NCBI RefSeq assembly: GCF_003148905.1
Contig: NZ_QGHC01000004.1
Span: 248,001-312,000, forward strand
Direction: 5' to 3'
Length of the DNA: 64,000 nucleotides
Source: Fulvimonas soli
GTDB taxonomy: Bacteria; Pseudomonadota; Gammaproteobacteria; Xanthomonadales; Rhodanobacteraceae
The notes below the pieces were generated by a model, which worked only from the letters and a program-made list of their open reading frames with translations, made no database searches and had not been told where the DNA came from. The translations under genes were made by a program, and so were the position numbers. This document shows positions 30,130-38,481 of this stretch, piece after piece (the first letter of the stretch is position 1; every line of letters starts with the position of its first letter).

Positions 30130-31466
30130 CTGCGCCGCAGAAAGCCGTCTTGACCCTGAAACGCGAACCGCGCAACGACGCCGGCCCGACGCTGGAGGAA
30201 CGCCTGCACAAGGTGCTCGCCAACGCGGGCCTGGGCTCGCGCCGCATGCTGGAGCAGCGCATCCAGGCCGGCGAGGTCGAGGTGAACGGAGCGCCCGCCG
30301 GCATCGGCGCCAGCGTGCACGCGGGCGACCGCGTGACCATCGACGGCAAGCAGTTCGTCGTCGCCACCGACAGCCGCGACGACACCGAGGTGCTGGTCTA
30401 CCACAAGCCCGAGGGCGTGGTGACCACCCGCGAGGACCCCGAGGGCCGCCCCACCGTGTTCGAGCAGCTGCCGCGCCTGAAGGGCGCGCGCTGGGTCGCG
30501 GTGGGCCGGCTGGACATCAACACCACCGGCCTGCTGCTGCTCACCACCGACGGCGAGCTGGCCAACGCGCTGATGCACCCGCGCAGCGGGCTGGAGCGCG
30601 AGTACCTGTGCCGCGTGCACGGCGAGGTGCCCGACGAGGTGATCGAGCAGCTCAAGGCCGGCGTGGAGCTGGAGGACGGCCCCGCCCGCTTCGACGAGAT
30701 CGCGGTGATCAGCCGCGGCGGCAGCCACAGCTGGTTCCGCGTGGTGATCCGCGAGGGCCGCAACCGCGAGGTGCGCCGGCTGTGGGATTCGCAGGGCTTC
30801 CTGGTCAGCCGCCTCAAGCGCATCCGCTACGGCAGCGTGGAGCTGCCGCGCACGCTGCGCCGCGGCGACTGCGAGACGCTCGGGGAGGAAGCGGTGAAGG
30901 AGCTGCGCCGCACCGCCGGCCTCGGCGCGCCGCAGCCGGTGCTCACGCTGAGCCCGGTGCTGCACCAGCGCCGCGCGCCCCGCGGCGTGGTCGAGTACCG
31001 CCCCGAGCGCGGCGCCGGCACGGCCTGGAGCGGCACCTACCACGACGAGGCGCGCGAGCTGCGCGCGTTCGACCGCATCCACGAGGAACCGGCGCGCGGA
31101 CGCGGCAGCAAGCCGCGCCGACCCGGCAAGGAAGTCAACGGCAACCTGATCCGCCCGGAGCACGCGCCCAAGCGCCGCAAGAACAAGCGCGGCGTGGCGC
31201 CGGGCCAGGAACTGCCGTCGGTGCGCACCTGGTTCGCCGGCGAGACCCGCGAGGGTGGACGCGGCGGCCCGGCGCCGGCCGGCAACCGCCGTCCCCAGGG
31301 CGGCAAGCCGTTCGGCGGCGGCAACCCCGGCGGCAACCGCGCGCGCGGCAACCGCCCCGGCCAGGGCCAGGGCGGGCGGCCGCAGAACCGCGGGGGCAGC
31401 CGTCCGCAGGGCCACGGCGGCGGACGCCCGCACGGCGGCGGACGCGGCGGCAACCGCCAGGGCTGA
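30126..31466 (+). CDS. rluB: 23S rRNA pseudouridine synthase RluB with long basic tail
   Basis: Protein of 446 aa from ATG 30126, translationally coupled to scpB. An S4 RNA-binding domain (residues ~25-85: RLHKVLANAGLGSRRMLEQR) precedes the RsuA-type catalytic domain, with the active Asp in VGRLDINTTGLLLLT near residue 120 and REGRNREVRRLWDS. It makes pseudouridine 2605 in 23S rRNA, by family. From about residue 330 the protein is a disordered basic tail rich in Gly, Arg, Asn and Gln (GGGNPGGNRARGNRPGQGQG), likely an extra RNA-contacting segment. Confidence 0.95.
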   Translation: MTAPQKAVLTLKREPRNDAGPTLEERLHKVLANAGLGSRRMLEQRIQAGEVEVNGAPAGIGASVHAGDRVTIDGKQFVVATDSRDDTEVLVYHKPEGVVTTREDPEGRPTVFEQLPRLKGARWVAVGRLDINTTGLLLLTTDGELANALMHPRSGLEREYLCRVHGEVPDEVIEQLKAGVELEDGPARFDEIAVISRGGSHSWFRVVIREGRNREVRRLWDSQGFLVSRLKRIRYGSVELPRTLRRGDCETLGEEAVKELRRTAGLGAPQPVLTLSPVLHQRRAPRGVVEYRPERGAGTAWSGTYHDEARELRAFDRIHEEPARGRGSKPRRPGKEVNGNLIRPEHAPKRRKNKRGVAPGQELPSVRTWFAGETREGGRGGPAPAGNRRPQGGKPFGGGNPGGNRARGNRPGQGQGGRPQNRGGSRPQGHGGGRPHGGGRGGNRQG

Positions 31467-31472
31467 ACGGCC

Positions 31473-31820
31473 ATGGCCGTCCGCATCTACCACAACAGCC
31501 GCTGCTCGAAGTCGCGCGCCACGCTGGAGCTGCTGCAGGCGCGCGGCGTCGCCTGCGAGGTGGTCCACTACCTGGAGACGCCGCCCGGCGCGGCCGAGCT
31601 CAGGGAGCTGCTGGGCCTGCTCGGCATGGCGCCGCGCCGGCTGCTGCGTACCGGCGAGGACGAGTACGAGGCGCTGGGCCTGGACGATCCCGCGCTGGAC
31701 GACGAGGCGATCATCGCGGCGATGGCCGCCCACCCGCGCCTGATCGAGCGCCCCATCGTGGTCGCCAACGGCAAGGCCGCGATCGGCCGGCCGCCCGAGA
31801 ACGTGCTGGCGATCCTCTGA
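31473..31820 (+). CDS. ArsC/YfgD-family glutaredoxin-like protein
   Basis: Protein of 115 aa from ATG 31473, only six bases after rluB. The thioredoxin-like fold with a single active Cys (IYHNSRCSKSRATLELL, Cys near residue 11) and the conserved RPIVVANGKAAIGRPPENVL segment are those of the arsenate reductase ArsC/YfgD group. No arsenite efflux gene is near, so arsenic detoxification is uncertain. The YfgD branch often sits in housekeeping contexts like this one. Confidence 0.85.
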   Translation: MAVRIYHNSRCSKSRATLELLQARGVACEVVHYLETPPGAAELRELLGLLGMAPRRLLRTGEDEYEALGLDDPALDDEAIIAAMAAHPRLIERPIVVANGKAAIGRPPENVLAIL

Positions 31821-31826
31821 CCTTCT

Positions 31827-31988
31827 CCCTCTCCCCTCCGGGGAGAGGGTCGGGGTGAGGGGTCGCTCTTGCGACACCCTGTCCCATCTGCGCCCGGTCG
31901 TTGTCATCAGCGCGCGGAAGGCCACTGCCCCGGGCTCCACCGCAAGCCCCGGCCCCTCACCCTAACCCTCTCCCCGAAGGGGAGAGGG
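31827..31988. repeat. inverted pair of CCCTCTCCCC-family palindromes
   Basis: One palindrome at 31827-31849 is followed by TCGGGGTGAGGGG. A second, at 31966-31988, is preceded by CCCCTCACCCTAA, so the two copies face each other across ~116 bp. They fill the gap between the convergent ArsC-like and omega-amidase genes and could together act as a bidirectional transcript end. Confidence 0.85.
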
Positions 31989-32004
31989 AATCAAGGTCGC
32001 GGGA

Positions 32005-32802
32005 TCAATCGACCAGGGTGAAATCGTCCGCGTCCATCCACGCCGGGAAGCGCTCGCGGTGCGCCAGCAGCGGCGCGGGGTCGAGCGTCACCGTCACCAC
32101 CTGCTCCTGCGGCCCCAGCTCCACCAGCGGCTCGCCCACCGGGTCGAGCACGGCGCTGTCGCCCGCGTAGGGCAACTGGTTGCCGTCGACGCCGACGCGG
32201 TTCACGCCGATCACGTAGCTCAGGTTCTCGATCGCCCGCGCGCGCAGCAGCGTGCGCCAGGGCTGCCGGCGCGGCGCCGGCCAGTTGGCCACGAAGATGG
32301 CCAGGTCGTAGTCCATGCCGCCCGCCGCGCCTTCCAGCCGGCGGTTGCGCAGCCACACCGGGAAGCGCAGGTCGTAACAGACCTGCGGCAGGATGCGCCA
32401 GCCCCTCAGCTCCGCCACCAGCCGCTCGCGGCCGCCGCCGTAGCGCGTGTGCTCGCCGGCCATGCGGAACAGGTGGCGCTTGTCGTACTGCGCCAGGCCG
32501 CCGTCCGGGCGCGCCCAGACCAGCCGGTTGTACACCGTGCCGCCCTCGCGGATGGCCAGGCTGCCGCACAGCACCGCGCCGGTTTCCCGCGCCAGCGCGC
32601 GCATCCACGCCACGCCCTCGCCGTCCATCGTCTCGGCGCTGGCGCGGGTGTCGTTGCTGAAGCCGGACAGGAAGGTCTCCGGCAGCACGACCAGGTCGCT
32701 GCGCCCGGCGCCGCGCACCAGCGCGCCGTAGTAGTCGCGGTTGGCCGGCGCGTCGTGCCAGCGGGTCGCGCCCTGCACCAGCGAGACGGTCAGCGGCGCC
32801 AT
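32005..32802 (-). CDS. omega-amidase (nitrilase family, YafV/Nit2-like)
   Basis: Protein of 265 aa from ATG 32802. It probably hydrolyses alpha-ketoglutaramate or alpha-ketosuccinamate to the keto-dicarboxylate and ammonia. The nitrilase triad is visible: Glu in VVLPETFLSGF near residue 43, Lys in QYDKRHLF near 107, and Cys in PQVCYDLRFPVWLRN near 141. The WMDADDF end fits the family. It starts two bases after the stop of the upstream aminotransferase gene, an arrangement that fits disposal of the keto acid amide made when glutamine is the amino donor. Confidence 0.9.
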   Translation of the reverse strand: MAPLTVSLVQGATRWHDAPANRDYYGALVRGAGRSDLVVLPETFLSGFSNDTRASAETMDGEGVAWMRALARETGAVLCGSLAIREGGTVYNRLVWARPDGGLAQYDKRHLFRMAGEHTRYGGGRERLVAELRGWRILPQVCYDLRFPVWLRNRRLEGAAGGMDYDLAIFVANWPAPRRQPWRTLLRARAIENLSYVIGVNRVGVDGNQLPYAGDSAVLDPVGEPLVELGPQEQVVTVTLDPAPLLAHRERFPAWMDADDFTLVD

Positions 32803-32804
32803 GC

Positions 32805-33950
32805 TCACAGCCGGCACAGCCGCTCCGCGGCGGCCTCCATGGTGGCGTCGCTCTTGGCGAAGCACAGCCGCAGCAGGCGCGCGCCCGGCGGCGTCTCGTA
32901 GAACGGGGCGAGCGGGATCGCCGCCACGCCGCCCTCCTTCACCAGCCACTCGCTGAAGGCGAGGTCGTCCTTGTCGCTGATGGCCGAGTAGTCCACCAGC
33001 TGGAAATAGCCGCCCGGCACGTCCAGCAGCTTCAGCCGCGAAGGCGCCAGCAGCGCGCGGAAGCGGTCGCGCTTGGCCTGGTAGAACGCCGGCAGCTCCA
33101 GGTAGTGCTCCGGCGCGCTGGCGAGGAACTCGGCGAACGCCGCCTGCGCGGGATGGAAGGTGCAGAAGGTGAGGTACTGGTGCACCTTGCGGAACTCCGC
33201 CGACAGCGCCGCCGGCGCCACCGCGTAGCCGACCTTCCAGCCGGTGCAGTGGTAGGTCTTGCCGAAGCTGGACACCACGATGCTGCGCGCGGCCAGCTCC
33301 GGGTGGCGCAGCACGCTCTGGTGCGGCGCGCCGTCGTAGACGATGTGCTCGTACACCTCGTCGGACAGCACCACGATGTCCGTGCCGCGCACCACCGCCG
33401 CCAGCTCGTCCAGGTCCGCCGCCGACAGCACCGCGCCCGAGGGATTGTGCGGGCTGTTGACCAGGATCATCCGCGTGCGCGGCGTGACGGCGTCGCGCAC
33501 GCACTGCCAGTCGATGGCGAAGTCCGGCAGGGTCAGCGGGATGTGCACCGCGCGCGCACCCTGCAGCTCGATCGCCGGCTCGTAGCTGTCGTAGGCCGGG
33601 TCGAACACGATCACCTCCTCGCCCGCGCGCACCGTGGCGGCGATCGCGGCGAACAGCGCCTCGGTGGCGCCGGAGGTCACCGTGACCTCGGCGGCGGGGT
33701 CGAGCTCGCGGCCGTACAGCCGCCCGGTCTTGAGCGCGATCTGCTCGCGCAGCGGCGCGGTGCCGATGCCCGGCGCGTACTGGTTCTTCCCTTCGGCCAT
33801 CGCGCGGGCCAGCGCCTCGCGCAGCGCCTCGGGCGGCTCGAAGTCGGGGAAGCCCTGCCCCAGGTTGACCGCCTTGTGCTCCAGCGCCAGCTGGCTCATC
33901 ACGCTGAAGATGGTGGTGCCCACCTTGGGCAGCTTGGTTTCGAGGTTCAT
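32805..33950 (-). CDS. methionine/glutamine-type aminotransferase (YbdL-like)
   Basis: Protein of 381 aa from ATG 33950. Class I PLP aminotransferase: NLGQGFPDFEPPEAL at the N-terminus, NSPHNPSGAVL, SDEVYEHIVYDG, and the PLP lysine in VVSSFGKTYHCTGWKVGY near residue 235. The sequence is closest in layout to enzymes that transaminate 2-keto-4-methylthiobutyrate to methionine, often with glutamine. The paired omega-amidase downstream supports the glutamine-donor model. Substrate is family inference. Confidence 0.88.
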   Translation of the reverse strand: MNLETKLPKVGTTIFSVMSQLALEHKAVNLGQGFPDFEPPEALREALARAMAEGKNQYAPGIGTAPLREQIALKTGRLYGRELDPAAEVTVTSGATEALFAAIAATVRAGEEVIVFDPAYDSYEPAIELQGARAVHIPLTLPDFAIDWQCVRDAVTPRTRMILVNSPHNPSGAVLSAADLDELAAVVRGTDIVVLSDEVYEHIVYDGAPHQSVLRHPELAARSIVVSSFGKTYHCTGWKVGYAVAPAALSAEFRKVHQYLTFCTFHPAQAAFAEFLASAPEHYLELPAFYQAKRDRFRALLAPSRLKLLDVPGGYFQLVDYSAISDKDDLAFSEWLVKEGGVAAIPLAPFYETPPGARLLRLCFAKSDATMEAAAERLCRL

Positions 33951-34014
33951 CGAGTGGCCGTATGGATGTCCAAATGCGAAGCCTAGCACGCGCGCCGCGC
34001 CGACCGACACGCCG

Positions 34015-34962
34015 CTAGGCGATCGCCGCCAGCGGCCGCGTCTTGCACTCCTCGTGCTTGCGGCGCGCGGCATCGGGTAGGCGCTCGGCCAGGAAGTCCA
34101 CCAGCGCGCGCACGCCCGGCAGCATGCCGCGCCGGCTGGGGTAGACGAAGTGCATGGTGCCGTCGGGCACGCTCCAGTCCGGCAGTACCACCTCCAGCTC
34201 GCCGGCGGTGATCGCCGGCGCGCAGACGAACTCCGGCAGCAGCGTCACGCCCATGCCGCGCCGCGCCGCCTCCAGCAGCACGGCGAACTCGCCGGTGATC
34301 AGCCGCGCGCCCATCTCCACCGGCACGCGCGCGCCCTGCGCGTCGATCAGCTCCCACACCTGCGCGCCCTCGTGCTCCTGCGAGGTCAGCGCCGGCAGGC
34401 GCGACAGCTCGGCCGGGGTCTGCGGCCGCCCCAGCCGGTCCAGCAGCGCGGGGCTGGCCACCGCCAGCACGCGCGACTGGCCGAAGGTGCGCACCACCAG
34501 GTTCGCGTCGGTGTCGAGCCGGTTGCGCACGCGGATGGCGACGTCGATGCCCTCGCCCACCACGTCCACGCGGCGGTTGCTGGCCAGCACGCGCACCTGC
34601 ACCTTGGGGTACTGCTCCATGAACTCCGGCAGCACGTGCGCCAACACGGTCTGCGCCAGCGCCACCGGACAGCTCAGGCGCACCACGCCGCGCGGCTCGG
34701 CGCGCAGCTCGTCCACCGCCTCCTGCGCCGCACGCGCCTCTTCCAGCATCGCGCGGCAGTGGGCATAGAAGCGCTCGCCTACTTCGGTGACCGCGAAGCG
34801 GCGGGTGGTCCGCTGCAGCAGGCGCACGCCCAGCCGCTCCTCCAGCTGCGCGATGCGCTTGCTCAGGCGCGACTTCGGAATGCCCAGCGCGCGGCCGGCG
34901 GCGGAGAAGCCGCCGTGCTCGACCACCGCCGCGTAGAAGTACAGATCGTTGAGATCCTGCAT
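34015..34962 (-). CDS. LysR-family regulator divergent from azoR
   Basis: Protein of 315 aa taken from ATG 34962 (MQDLNDLYFYAAVVEHGGFS), with GAAGG upstream. ATG 34983 and TTG 34995 are alternatives, but the latter runs into an operator-like palindrome. The winged helix covers residues ~3-62 (FSAAGRALGIPKSRLSKRIAQLEERLGVRLL), and the effector domain follows (VRLSCPVALAQTVLAHVLPEF). It belongs to the branch often found beside quinone- or azo-reductases, so azoR is its likely target, with quinones or electrophiles as possible signals. Confidence 0.9.
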   Translation of the reverse strand: MQDLNDLYFYAAVVEHGGFSAAGRALGIPKSRLSKRIAQLEERLGVRLLQRTTRRFAVTEVGERFYAHCRAMLEEARAAQEAVDELRAEPRGVVRLSCPVALAQTVLAHVLPEFMEQYPKVQVRVLASNRRVDVVGEGIDVAIRVRNRLDTDANLVVRTFGQSRVLAVASPALLDRLGRPQTPAELSRLPALTSQEHEGAQVWELIDAQGARVPVEMGARLITGEFAVLLEAARRGMGVTLLPEFVCAPAITAGELEVVLPDWSVPDGTMHFVYPSRRGMLPGVRALVDFLAERLPDAARRKHEECKTRPLAAIA

Positions 34963-34987
34963 CGCGCCTTCGATAGCGACCATGACT

Positions 34988-35003
34988 GTTTCCAAGCAGA
35001 AAC
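34988..35003. promoter_or_regulatory. inverted repeat in the LysR-azoR gap, candidate operator
   Basis: GTTTC-N6-GAAAC lies between the divergent LysR and azoR start codons. A partial second half, GTTTCCC, is near 35053. LysR proteins bind interrupted palindromes of about this size. No experimental link can be made from sequence. Confidence 0.4.
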
Positions 35004-35098
35004 GACCAGTTCAATTCTAGCCGACTTATCGCGGGATTGTTGCCCGTCTATCGTGTTTCCCAACACCGGCACCGCCGGGCCTGATCGGGAGGAACGCG

Positions 35099-35683
35099 AT
35101 GAAACTGCTGCATATCGATTCCAGCGTGCTGGGGGGCCACTCCGTCTCGCGCGAGCTGACCGCGCGGATCGTCGCCGAGCTGAAGCGTGCCGATCCCTCG
35201 CTCGACGTCGCCCACCGCGACCTCGCCGCGCAGCCGCTGCCGCACTGGACCCCGGTGGCCGACGCCGCCGATCCGCTGGCGCTGCTCGGCAACGAGGTGC
35301 TGGAGGAATTCCTGGCCGCCGACGTGATCGTGCTCGGCGCGCCGATGTACAACTTCAGCATCCCCAGCCAGCTCAAGGCCTGGATCGACCGTATCCTGGT
35401 CGCCGGCAAGACCTTCCGCTACGGCGCCAACGGCCCCGAGGGCCTGGCCGGCGGCAAGCGCGTCATCGTGGCGTCCAGCCGCGGCGGCTTCTACGGCGAG
35501 GCCTCCGGCCGGGCGGCGATGGATTTCCAGGAGAAGTACCTGAGCGCCGTCTTCGGCTTCATCGGCATCGCCGACGTGCGGTTCGTGCGCGCCGAGGGCG
35601 TGGCGGTGAGCCCCGAGCACAAGACGCAGGCGCTGGCGTCCGCGCGCGACGCGATCGGCGCGCTGGCCGCCAGGGCGGCCTGA
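35099..35683 (+). CDS. azoR: FMN-dependent NADH:quinone oxidoreductase / azoreductase
   Basis: Protein of 194 aa from ATG 35099 with a strong GGGAGGAAC ribosome site. A flavodoxin-like fold: FMN phosphate loop region [14 protein letters not shown], active-site [17 protein letters not shown] near residue 85, and [13 protein letters not shown] near 125. It reduces quinones and azo compounds by two electrons with NADH, giving protection against electrophilic quinones. Divergent LysR regulator upstream. Confidence 0.93.
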   Translation: MKLLHIDSSVLGGHSVSRELTARIVAELKRADPSLDVAHRDLAAQPLPHWTPVADAADPLALLGNEVLEEFLAADVIVLGAPMYNFSIPSQLKAWIDRILVAGKTFRYGANGPEGLAGGKRVIVASSRGGFYGEASGRAAMDFQEKYLSAVFGFIGIADVRFVRAEGVAVSPEHKTQALASARDAIGALAARAA

Positions 35684-35700
35684 TCCTTTCCCCCGCAAGC

Positions 35701-35730
35701 GGCCGCCGTCGCCCCCGTGGCGCGGCGGCC
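35701..35730 (+). terminator. possible terminator of azoR
   Basis: GGCCGCCG (35701-35708) pairs with CGGCGGCC (35723-35730), followed by GTTCCCTT. The T-tract is weak, so it is a marginal candidate. Confidence 0.35.
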
Positions 35731-35811
35731 GTTCCCTTGGCGCCGTCCCGGCGCTGGAAATGCGGCGGCGCTCCCGACACACTGCGGCTTTCGTTCCCGC
35801 GGAGTCCGCCC

Positions 35812-37494
35812 ATGAAAGGTTCGTCGCGCCTCGCCGCCGCGCTGTCCGTGCTGGCCATGCTGGCCGCCCCGGCGGCGCCGGCCGCCGATCTGCTGGTCCG
35901 CCACGTCAACGGCTACACGCTCGACGGCCAGGGCAGGCTCCACCGCTTCGACGCCATGCTGGTGGACCACGGCAAGGTGGTCGCCACCGGCACCGACGCG
36001 GAGCTGTCCCGGCAGGCGGGCCAAACCCAAGTGCTCGACGGCCATGGCCGTACCCTGCTGCCCGGCCTGATCGACGCCCACGGCCACGTGCTGGAGCTCG
36101 GCTACGCGCGCAACCAGGTCGACCTCGCCGGCTCCGCCTCGCTCGCCGACGCGCTGGCGCGGGTGAAGCGCTACGCCGCCGCGCACCCGGAGGCGCCGTG
36201 GATCCTCGGCGGCGGCTGGAACCAGGAGATCTGGAAGCTCGGCCGCTTTCCCACCGCCAGGGAGCTGGACGCCGTGGTGGCCGACCGGCCGGTGTGGCTG
36301 AGCCGCGTCGACGGCCACGCCGCCTGGGCCAACAGCGCGGCGATGCGCGCGGCGGGCATCACGCGCGACACCAGGGACCCGCCGGGCGGCCGCATCGAGC
36401 GCGACGCGCAGGGCAACCCCGCCGGCGTGTTCGTGGACGGCGCCACCGCGCTGATCGAGGCCAGGCGGCCCGCGCCCACGCCCGGGCAGATGGCCGGCGC
36501 GCTCGACACCGCGCTGGCCGAGCTGGCCAGCGTGGGCCTCACCGGCGTGGACGACGCCGGCATCGACCTGGCCACCTACCGGCTCTACCGGCAGTACGCC
36601 GACGCGCACAAGCTCACCGCGCGCATCTACGCGATGATCCGCGGCACCGAGGCGGACTTCGACGCGATCAGCGCCGACGGCCCGCTGGTCGGCCACGCCG
36701 ACGACACCCTCACCGTGCGCGCGGTCAAGCTGTTCGCCGACGGCGCGCTGGGCAGCCGCGGCGCGGCGATGCTGCAGCCCTACTCCGACGACCCGGGCAA
36801 CCGCGGCCTGCTGTTCATCCCGCCCGACGGGCTGGCCGCGATGATCGGCAAGGCGCTGGGCAAGGGCTACCAGGTGGCGATCCACGCGATCGGCGACCGC
36901 GCCAACCGCGAGGTGCTGGACGCCTATGCCGCCGCCTACAAGGCGCACCCGGACGGCATCGCGCTGCGCAACCGCGTCGAGCACGCGCAGATCGTCTCGC
37001 CCGAGGACATCCCGCGCTTCGTGCCGCTGCACCTGATCGCCTCGATGCAGCCGACCCACGCCACCTCCGACATGAACATGGCCGAGCAGCGCATCGGCCG
37101 CGCGCGCATGGCCGGCGCCTACGCCTGGCGCACGTTCCTCAAGCAGGGCACGGTGATCGCCGGCGGCTCGGACTTCCCGGTGGAATCGCCCAACCCGTTC
37201 TTCGGCATCTATTCGGCGGTGACCCGCCAGGACCACCAGGGCCAGCCGCCCGGCGGCTGGTATCCGCAGCAGAAGATGACGGTCCTCGAGGCGCTGCGCG
37301 CCTTCACCCTCGACGCCGCCTACGCCTCGCACGACGAGGCCGCGCGCGGCACGCTGGAGCCGGGCAAGTGGGCCGACTTCATCCTGGTCGACCGCGACAT
37401 CATCGCCGGCAACCCGGCCGACATCTGGAAGACCAAGGTGCTGGAGACCTGGGTGGGCGGCAAGCGCGTCTACCAGGCCGCGGGGCATCCCTGA
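35812..37494 (+). CDS. exported amidohydrolase, YtcJ-like
   Basis: Protein of 560 aa from ATG 35812, GGAG eight bases upstream. A signal peptide (MKGSSRLAAALSVLAMLAAP, cleavage near APAAD) sends it to the periplasm. The amidohydrolase-3 fold shows metal ligands in LPGLIDAHGHVLELG near residue 87, and further His in AIHAIGDRANREVL, RVEHAQIV and GSDFPVESPNPFF. The Lys in AVKLFADGALGSRGA is likely the bridging carboxylated residue or its neighbour. The substrate (an amide, imine or cyclic compound) is not predictable. Confidence 0.88.
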   Translation: MKGSSRLAAALSVLAMLAAPAAPAADLLVRHVNGYTLDGQGRLHRFDAMLVDHGKVVATGTDAELSRQAGQTQVLDGHGRTLLPGLIDAHGHVLELGYARNQVDLAGSASLADALARVKRYAAAHPEAPWILGGGWNQEIWKLGRFPTARELDAVVADRPVWLSRVDGHAAWANSAAMRAAGITRDTRDPPGGRIERDAQGNPAGVFVDGATALIEARRPAPTPGQMAGALDTALAELASVGLTGVDDAGIDLATYRLYRQYADAHKLTARIYAMIRGTEADFDAISADGPLVGHADDTLTVRAVKLFADGALGSRGAAMLQPYSDDPGNRGLLFIPPDGLAAMIGKALGKGYQVAIHAIGDRANREVLDAYAAAYKAHPDGIALRNRVEHAQIVSPEDIPRFVPLHLIASMQPTHATSDMNMAEQRIGRARMAGAYAWRTFLKQGTVIAGGSDFPVESPNPFFGIYSAVTRQDHQGQPPGGWYPQQKMTVLEALRAFTLDAAYASHDEAARGTLEPGKWADFILVDRDIIAGNPADIWKTKVLETWVGGKRVYQAAGHP

Positions 37495-38075
37495 GAGCCT
37501 GTTCGAGAAGAGTGCCAGGAAGGCCGGCGGGATGAAGCGTGGGCGGGTGGAGGCGGCGTTCGCCGTTCTTGTTCTTCCTTCGCCCCGCGTGCGTCTCCGG
37601 TCGGGCGAAGCCGCGCCCGATCACCCGGCGCAGGGGCATGGCCTCGACGGGCCTGGCAGCGGGGCCGTTGGCGATCCTGCGTCAGGCTGATCGCGGCCGG
37701 AGGCCGCTCCCACGAGGCTTGCGAGGTTCCCTGTGGGAGCGGTCTCCGGCCGCGATGCTTGAACCATCGCCCCACTCACGCCCCACTGTCGCGGACCGAC
37801 GTCGACTCCTTCGCCTCCCTGGCCTGCGCGCGACCGGCTCCCGGCGGGCACAGGAAGATCGTAAATAGGCGCTAAGCACCCGTTGACGGCATTCTGCCGC
37901 CCACCTCCGGCTTGCCGGGAGCCATCCACGCGCCATCCGCCGCAGCCCATGGCGCCAGCACGGCGACGCCCTCCCCTCGCCATGAATCCTTATCTTTCAT
38001 GCAGTTGCGGCGCCTTTCCAAGGCGCGCCGCAAGGCCGTGGCGGCGCCTAGGCCATCAGTCATGGCCGGCTTCGA
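37495..38075. other. intergenic region upstream of the YtrA-type operon
   Basis: About 580 bp without a gene that I can support. It holds the palindrome at 37690-37756 and several Arg-rich shadow frames. The last ~70 bp lead into the operon promoter. Confidence 0.6.
37690..37756. repeat. extragenic palindrome, GCGGCCGGAGGCCGC family
   Basis: Arms 37690-37713 and 37733-37756 pair over about 24 bp with one mismatch (GCGGTCTCC against GGAGGCCGC). Third full member of the family in this window. Confidence 0.85.
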
Positions 38076-38115
38076 TTGACAGTTTTCGATTCGGTGTTAT
38101 AGTTCACTACAACAC
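38076..38115 (+). promoter_or_regulatory. sigma70-type promoter with a 22-bp palindromic operator over the -10
   Basis: The -35 TTGACA is at 38076-38081 and the -10 TATAGT at 38098-38103, spacing 16. The -10 lies inside a near-perfect palindrome at 38094-38115: GTGTT-A-TAGT-TC-ACTA-C-AACAC, with only the A/C pair mismatched. GntR regulators of the YtrA branch bind palindromes of this kind. The second gene of this operon encodes such a regulator, so autorepression with release by a ligand is the natural model (inference). Confidence 0.75.
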
Positions 38116-38144
38116 TGGTCAACGAGGTCACTAGGAGGCCCGTC

Positions 38145-38477
38145 ATGAAAGCCCAGAACGTCAACCTGGTCGCCCTGGCCGCCGCCGCGCTGTTCACCGC
38201 CACCGGCCTGGCCGCCCTGCACACCCGCGTCCCGGTCGCCCCGGTCAGCGAGATCAACGGCGTGAAGGTGATCGACCTGGCGCCCGTCATGGTCCGCCCG
38301 AACGCCGAGGAAGTCCGCGCCGCCGCCCTGCTGACCGACGCCGGCGTGGCCAGCGCGATCGCCGTGCCGGCGATGTCCGGCAGCTCCGCCAGCAACGTCA
38401 TGCGCCTGCTCGGGCAGCAACTGACCATGCCCTACTATTCGTTCGGCACCAAGTTTGCCCGCAGCAACAAGGAATAA
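38145..38477 (+). CDS. small exported protein of unknown function heading the YtrA-type operon
   Basis: Protein of 110 aa from ATG 38145, preceded by a strong CTAGGAGG ribosome site. The N-terminus (MKAQNVNLVALAAAALFTAT) looks like a signal peptide or a membrane anchor without a lipobox Cys. The mature part contains VAPVSEINGVKVIDLAPVMV, resembling small periplasmic proteins of this order. The end reads YYSFGTKFARSNKE. No family is recognised. It is the first gene after the palindromic operator and lies four bases from the regulator gene, so it is expected to be made in step with the ABC transporter. Confidence 0.7.
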   Translation: MKAQNVNLVALAAAALFTATGLAALHTRVPVAPVSEINGVKVIDLAPVMVRPNAEEVRAAALLTDAGVASAIAVPAMSGSSASNVMRLLGQQLTMPYYSFGTKFARSNKE

Positions 38478-38481
38478 CCGT

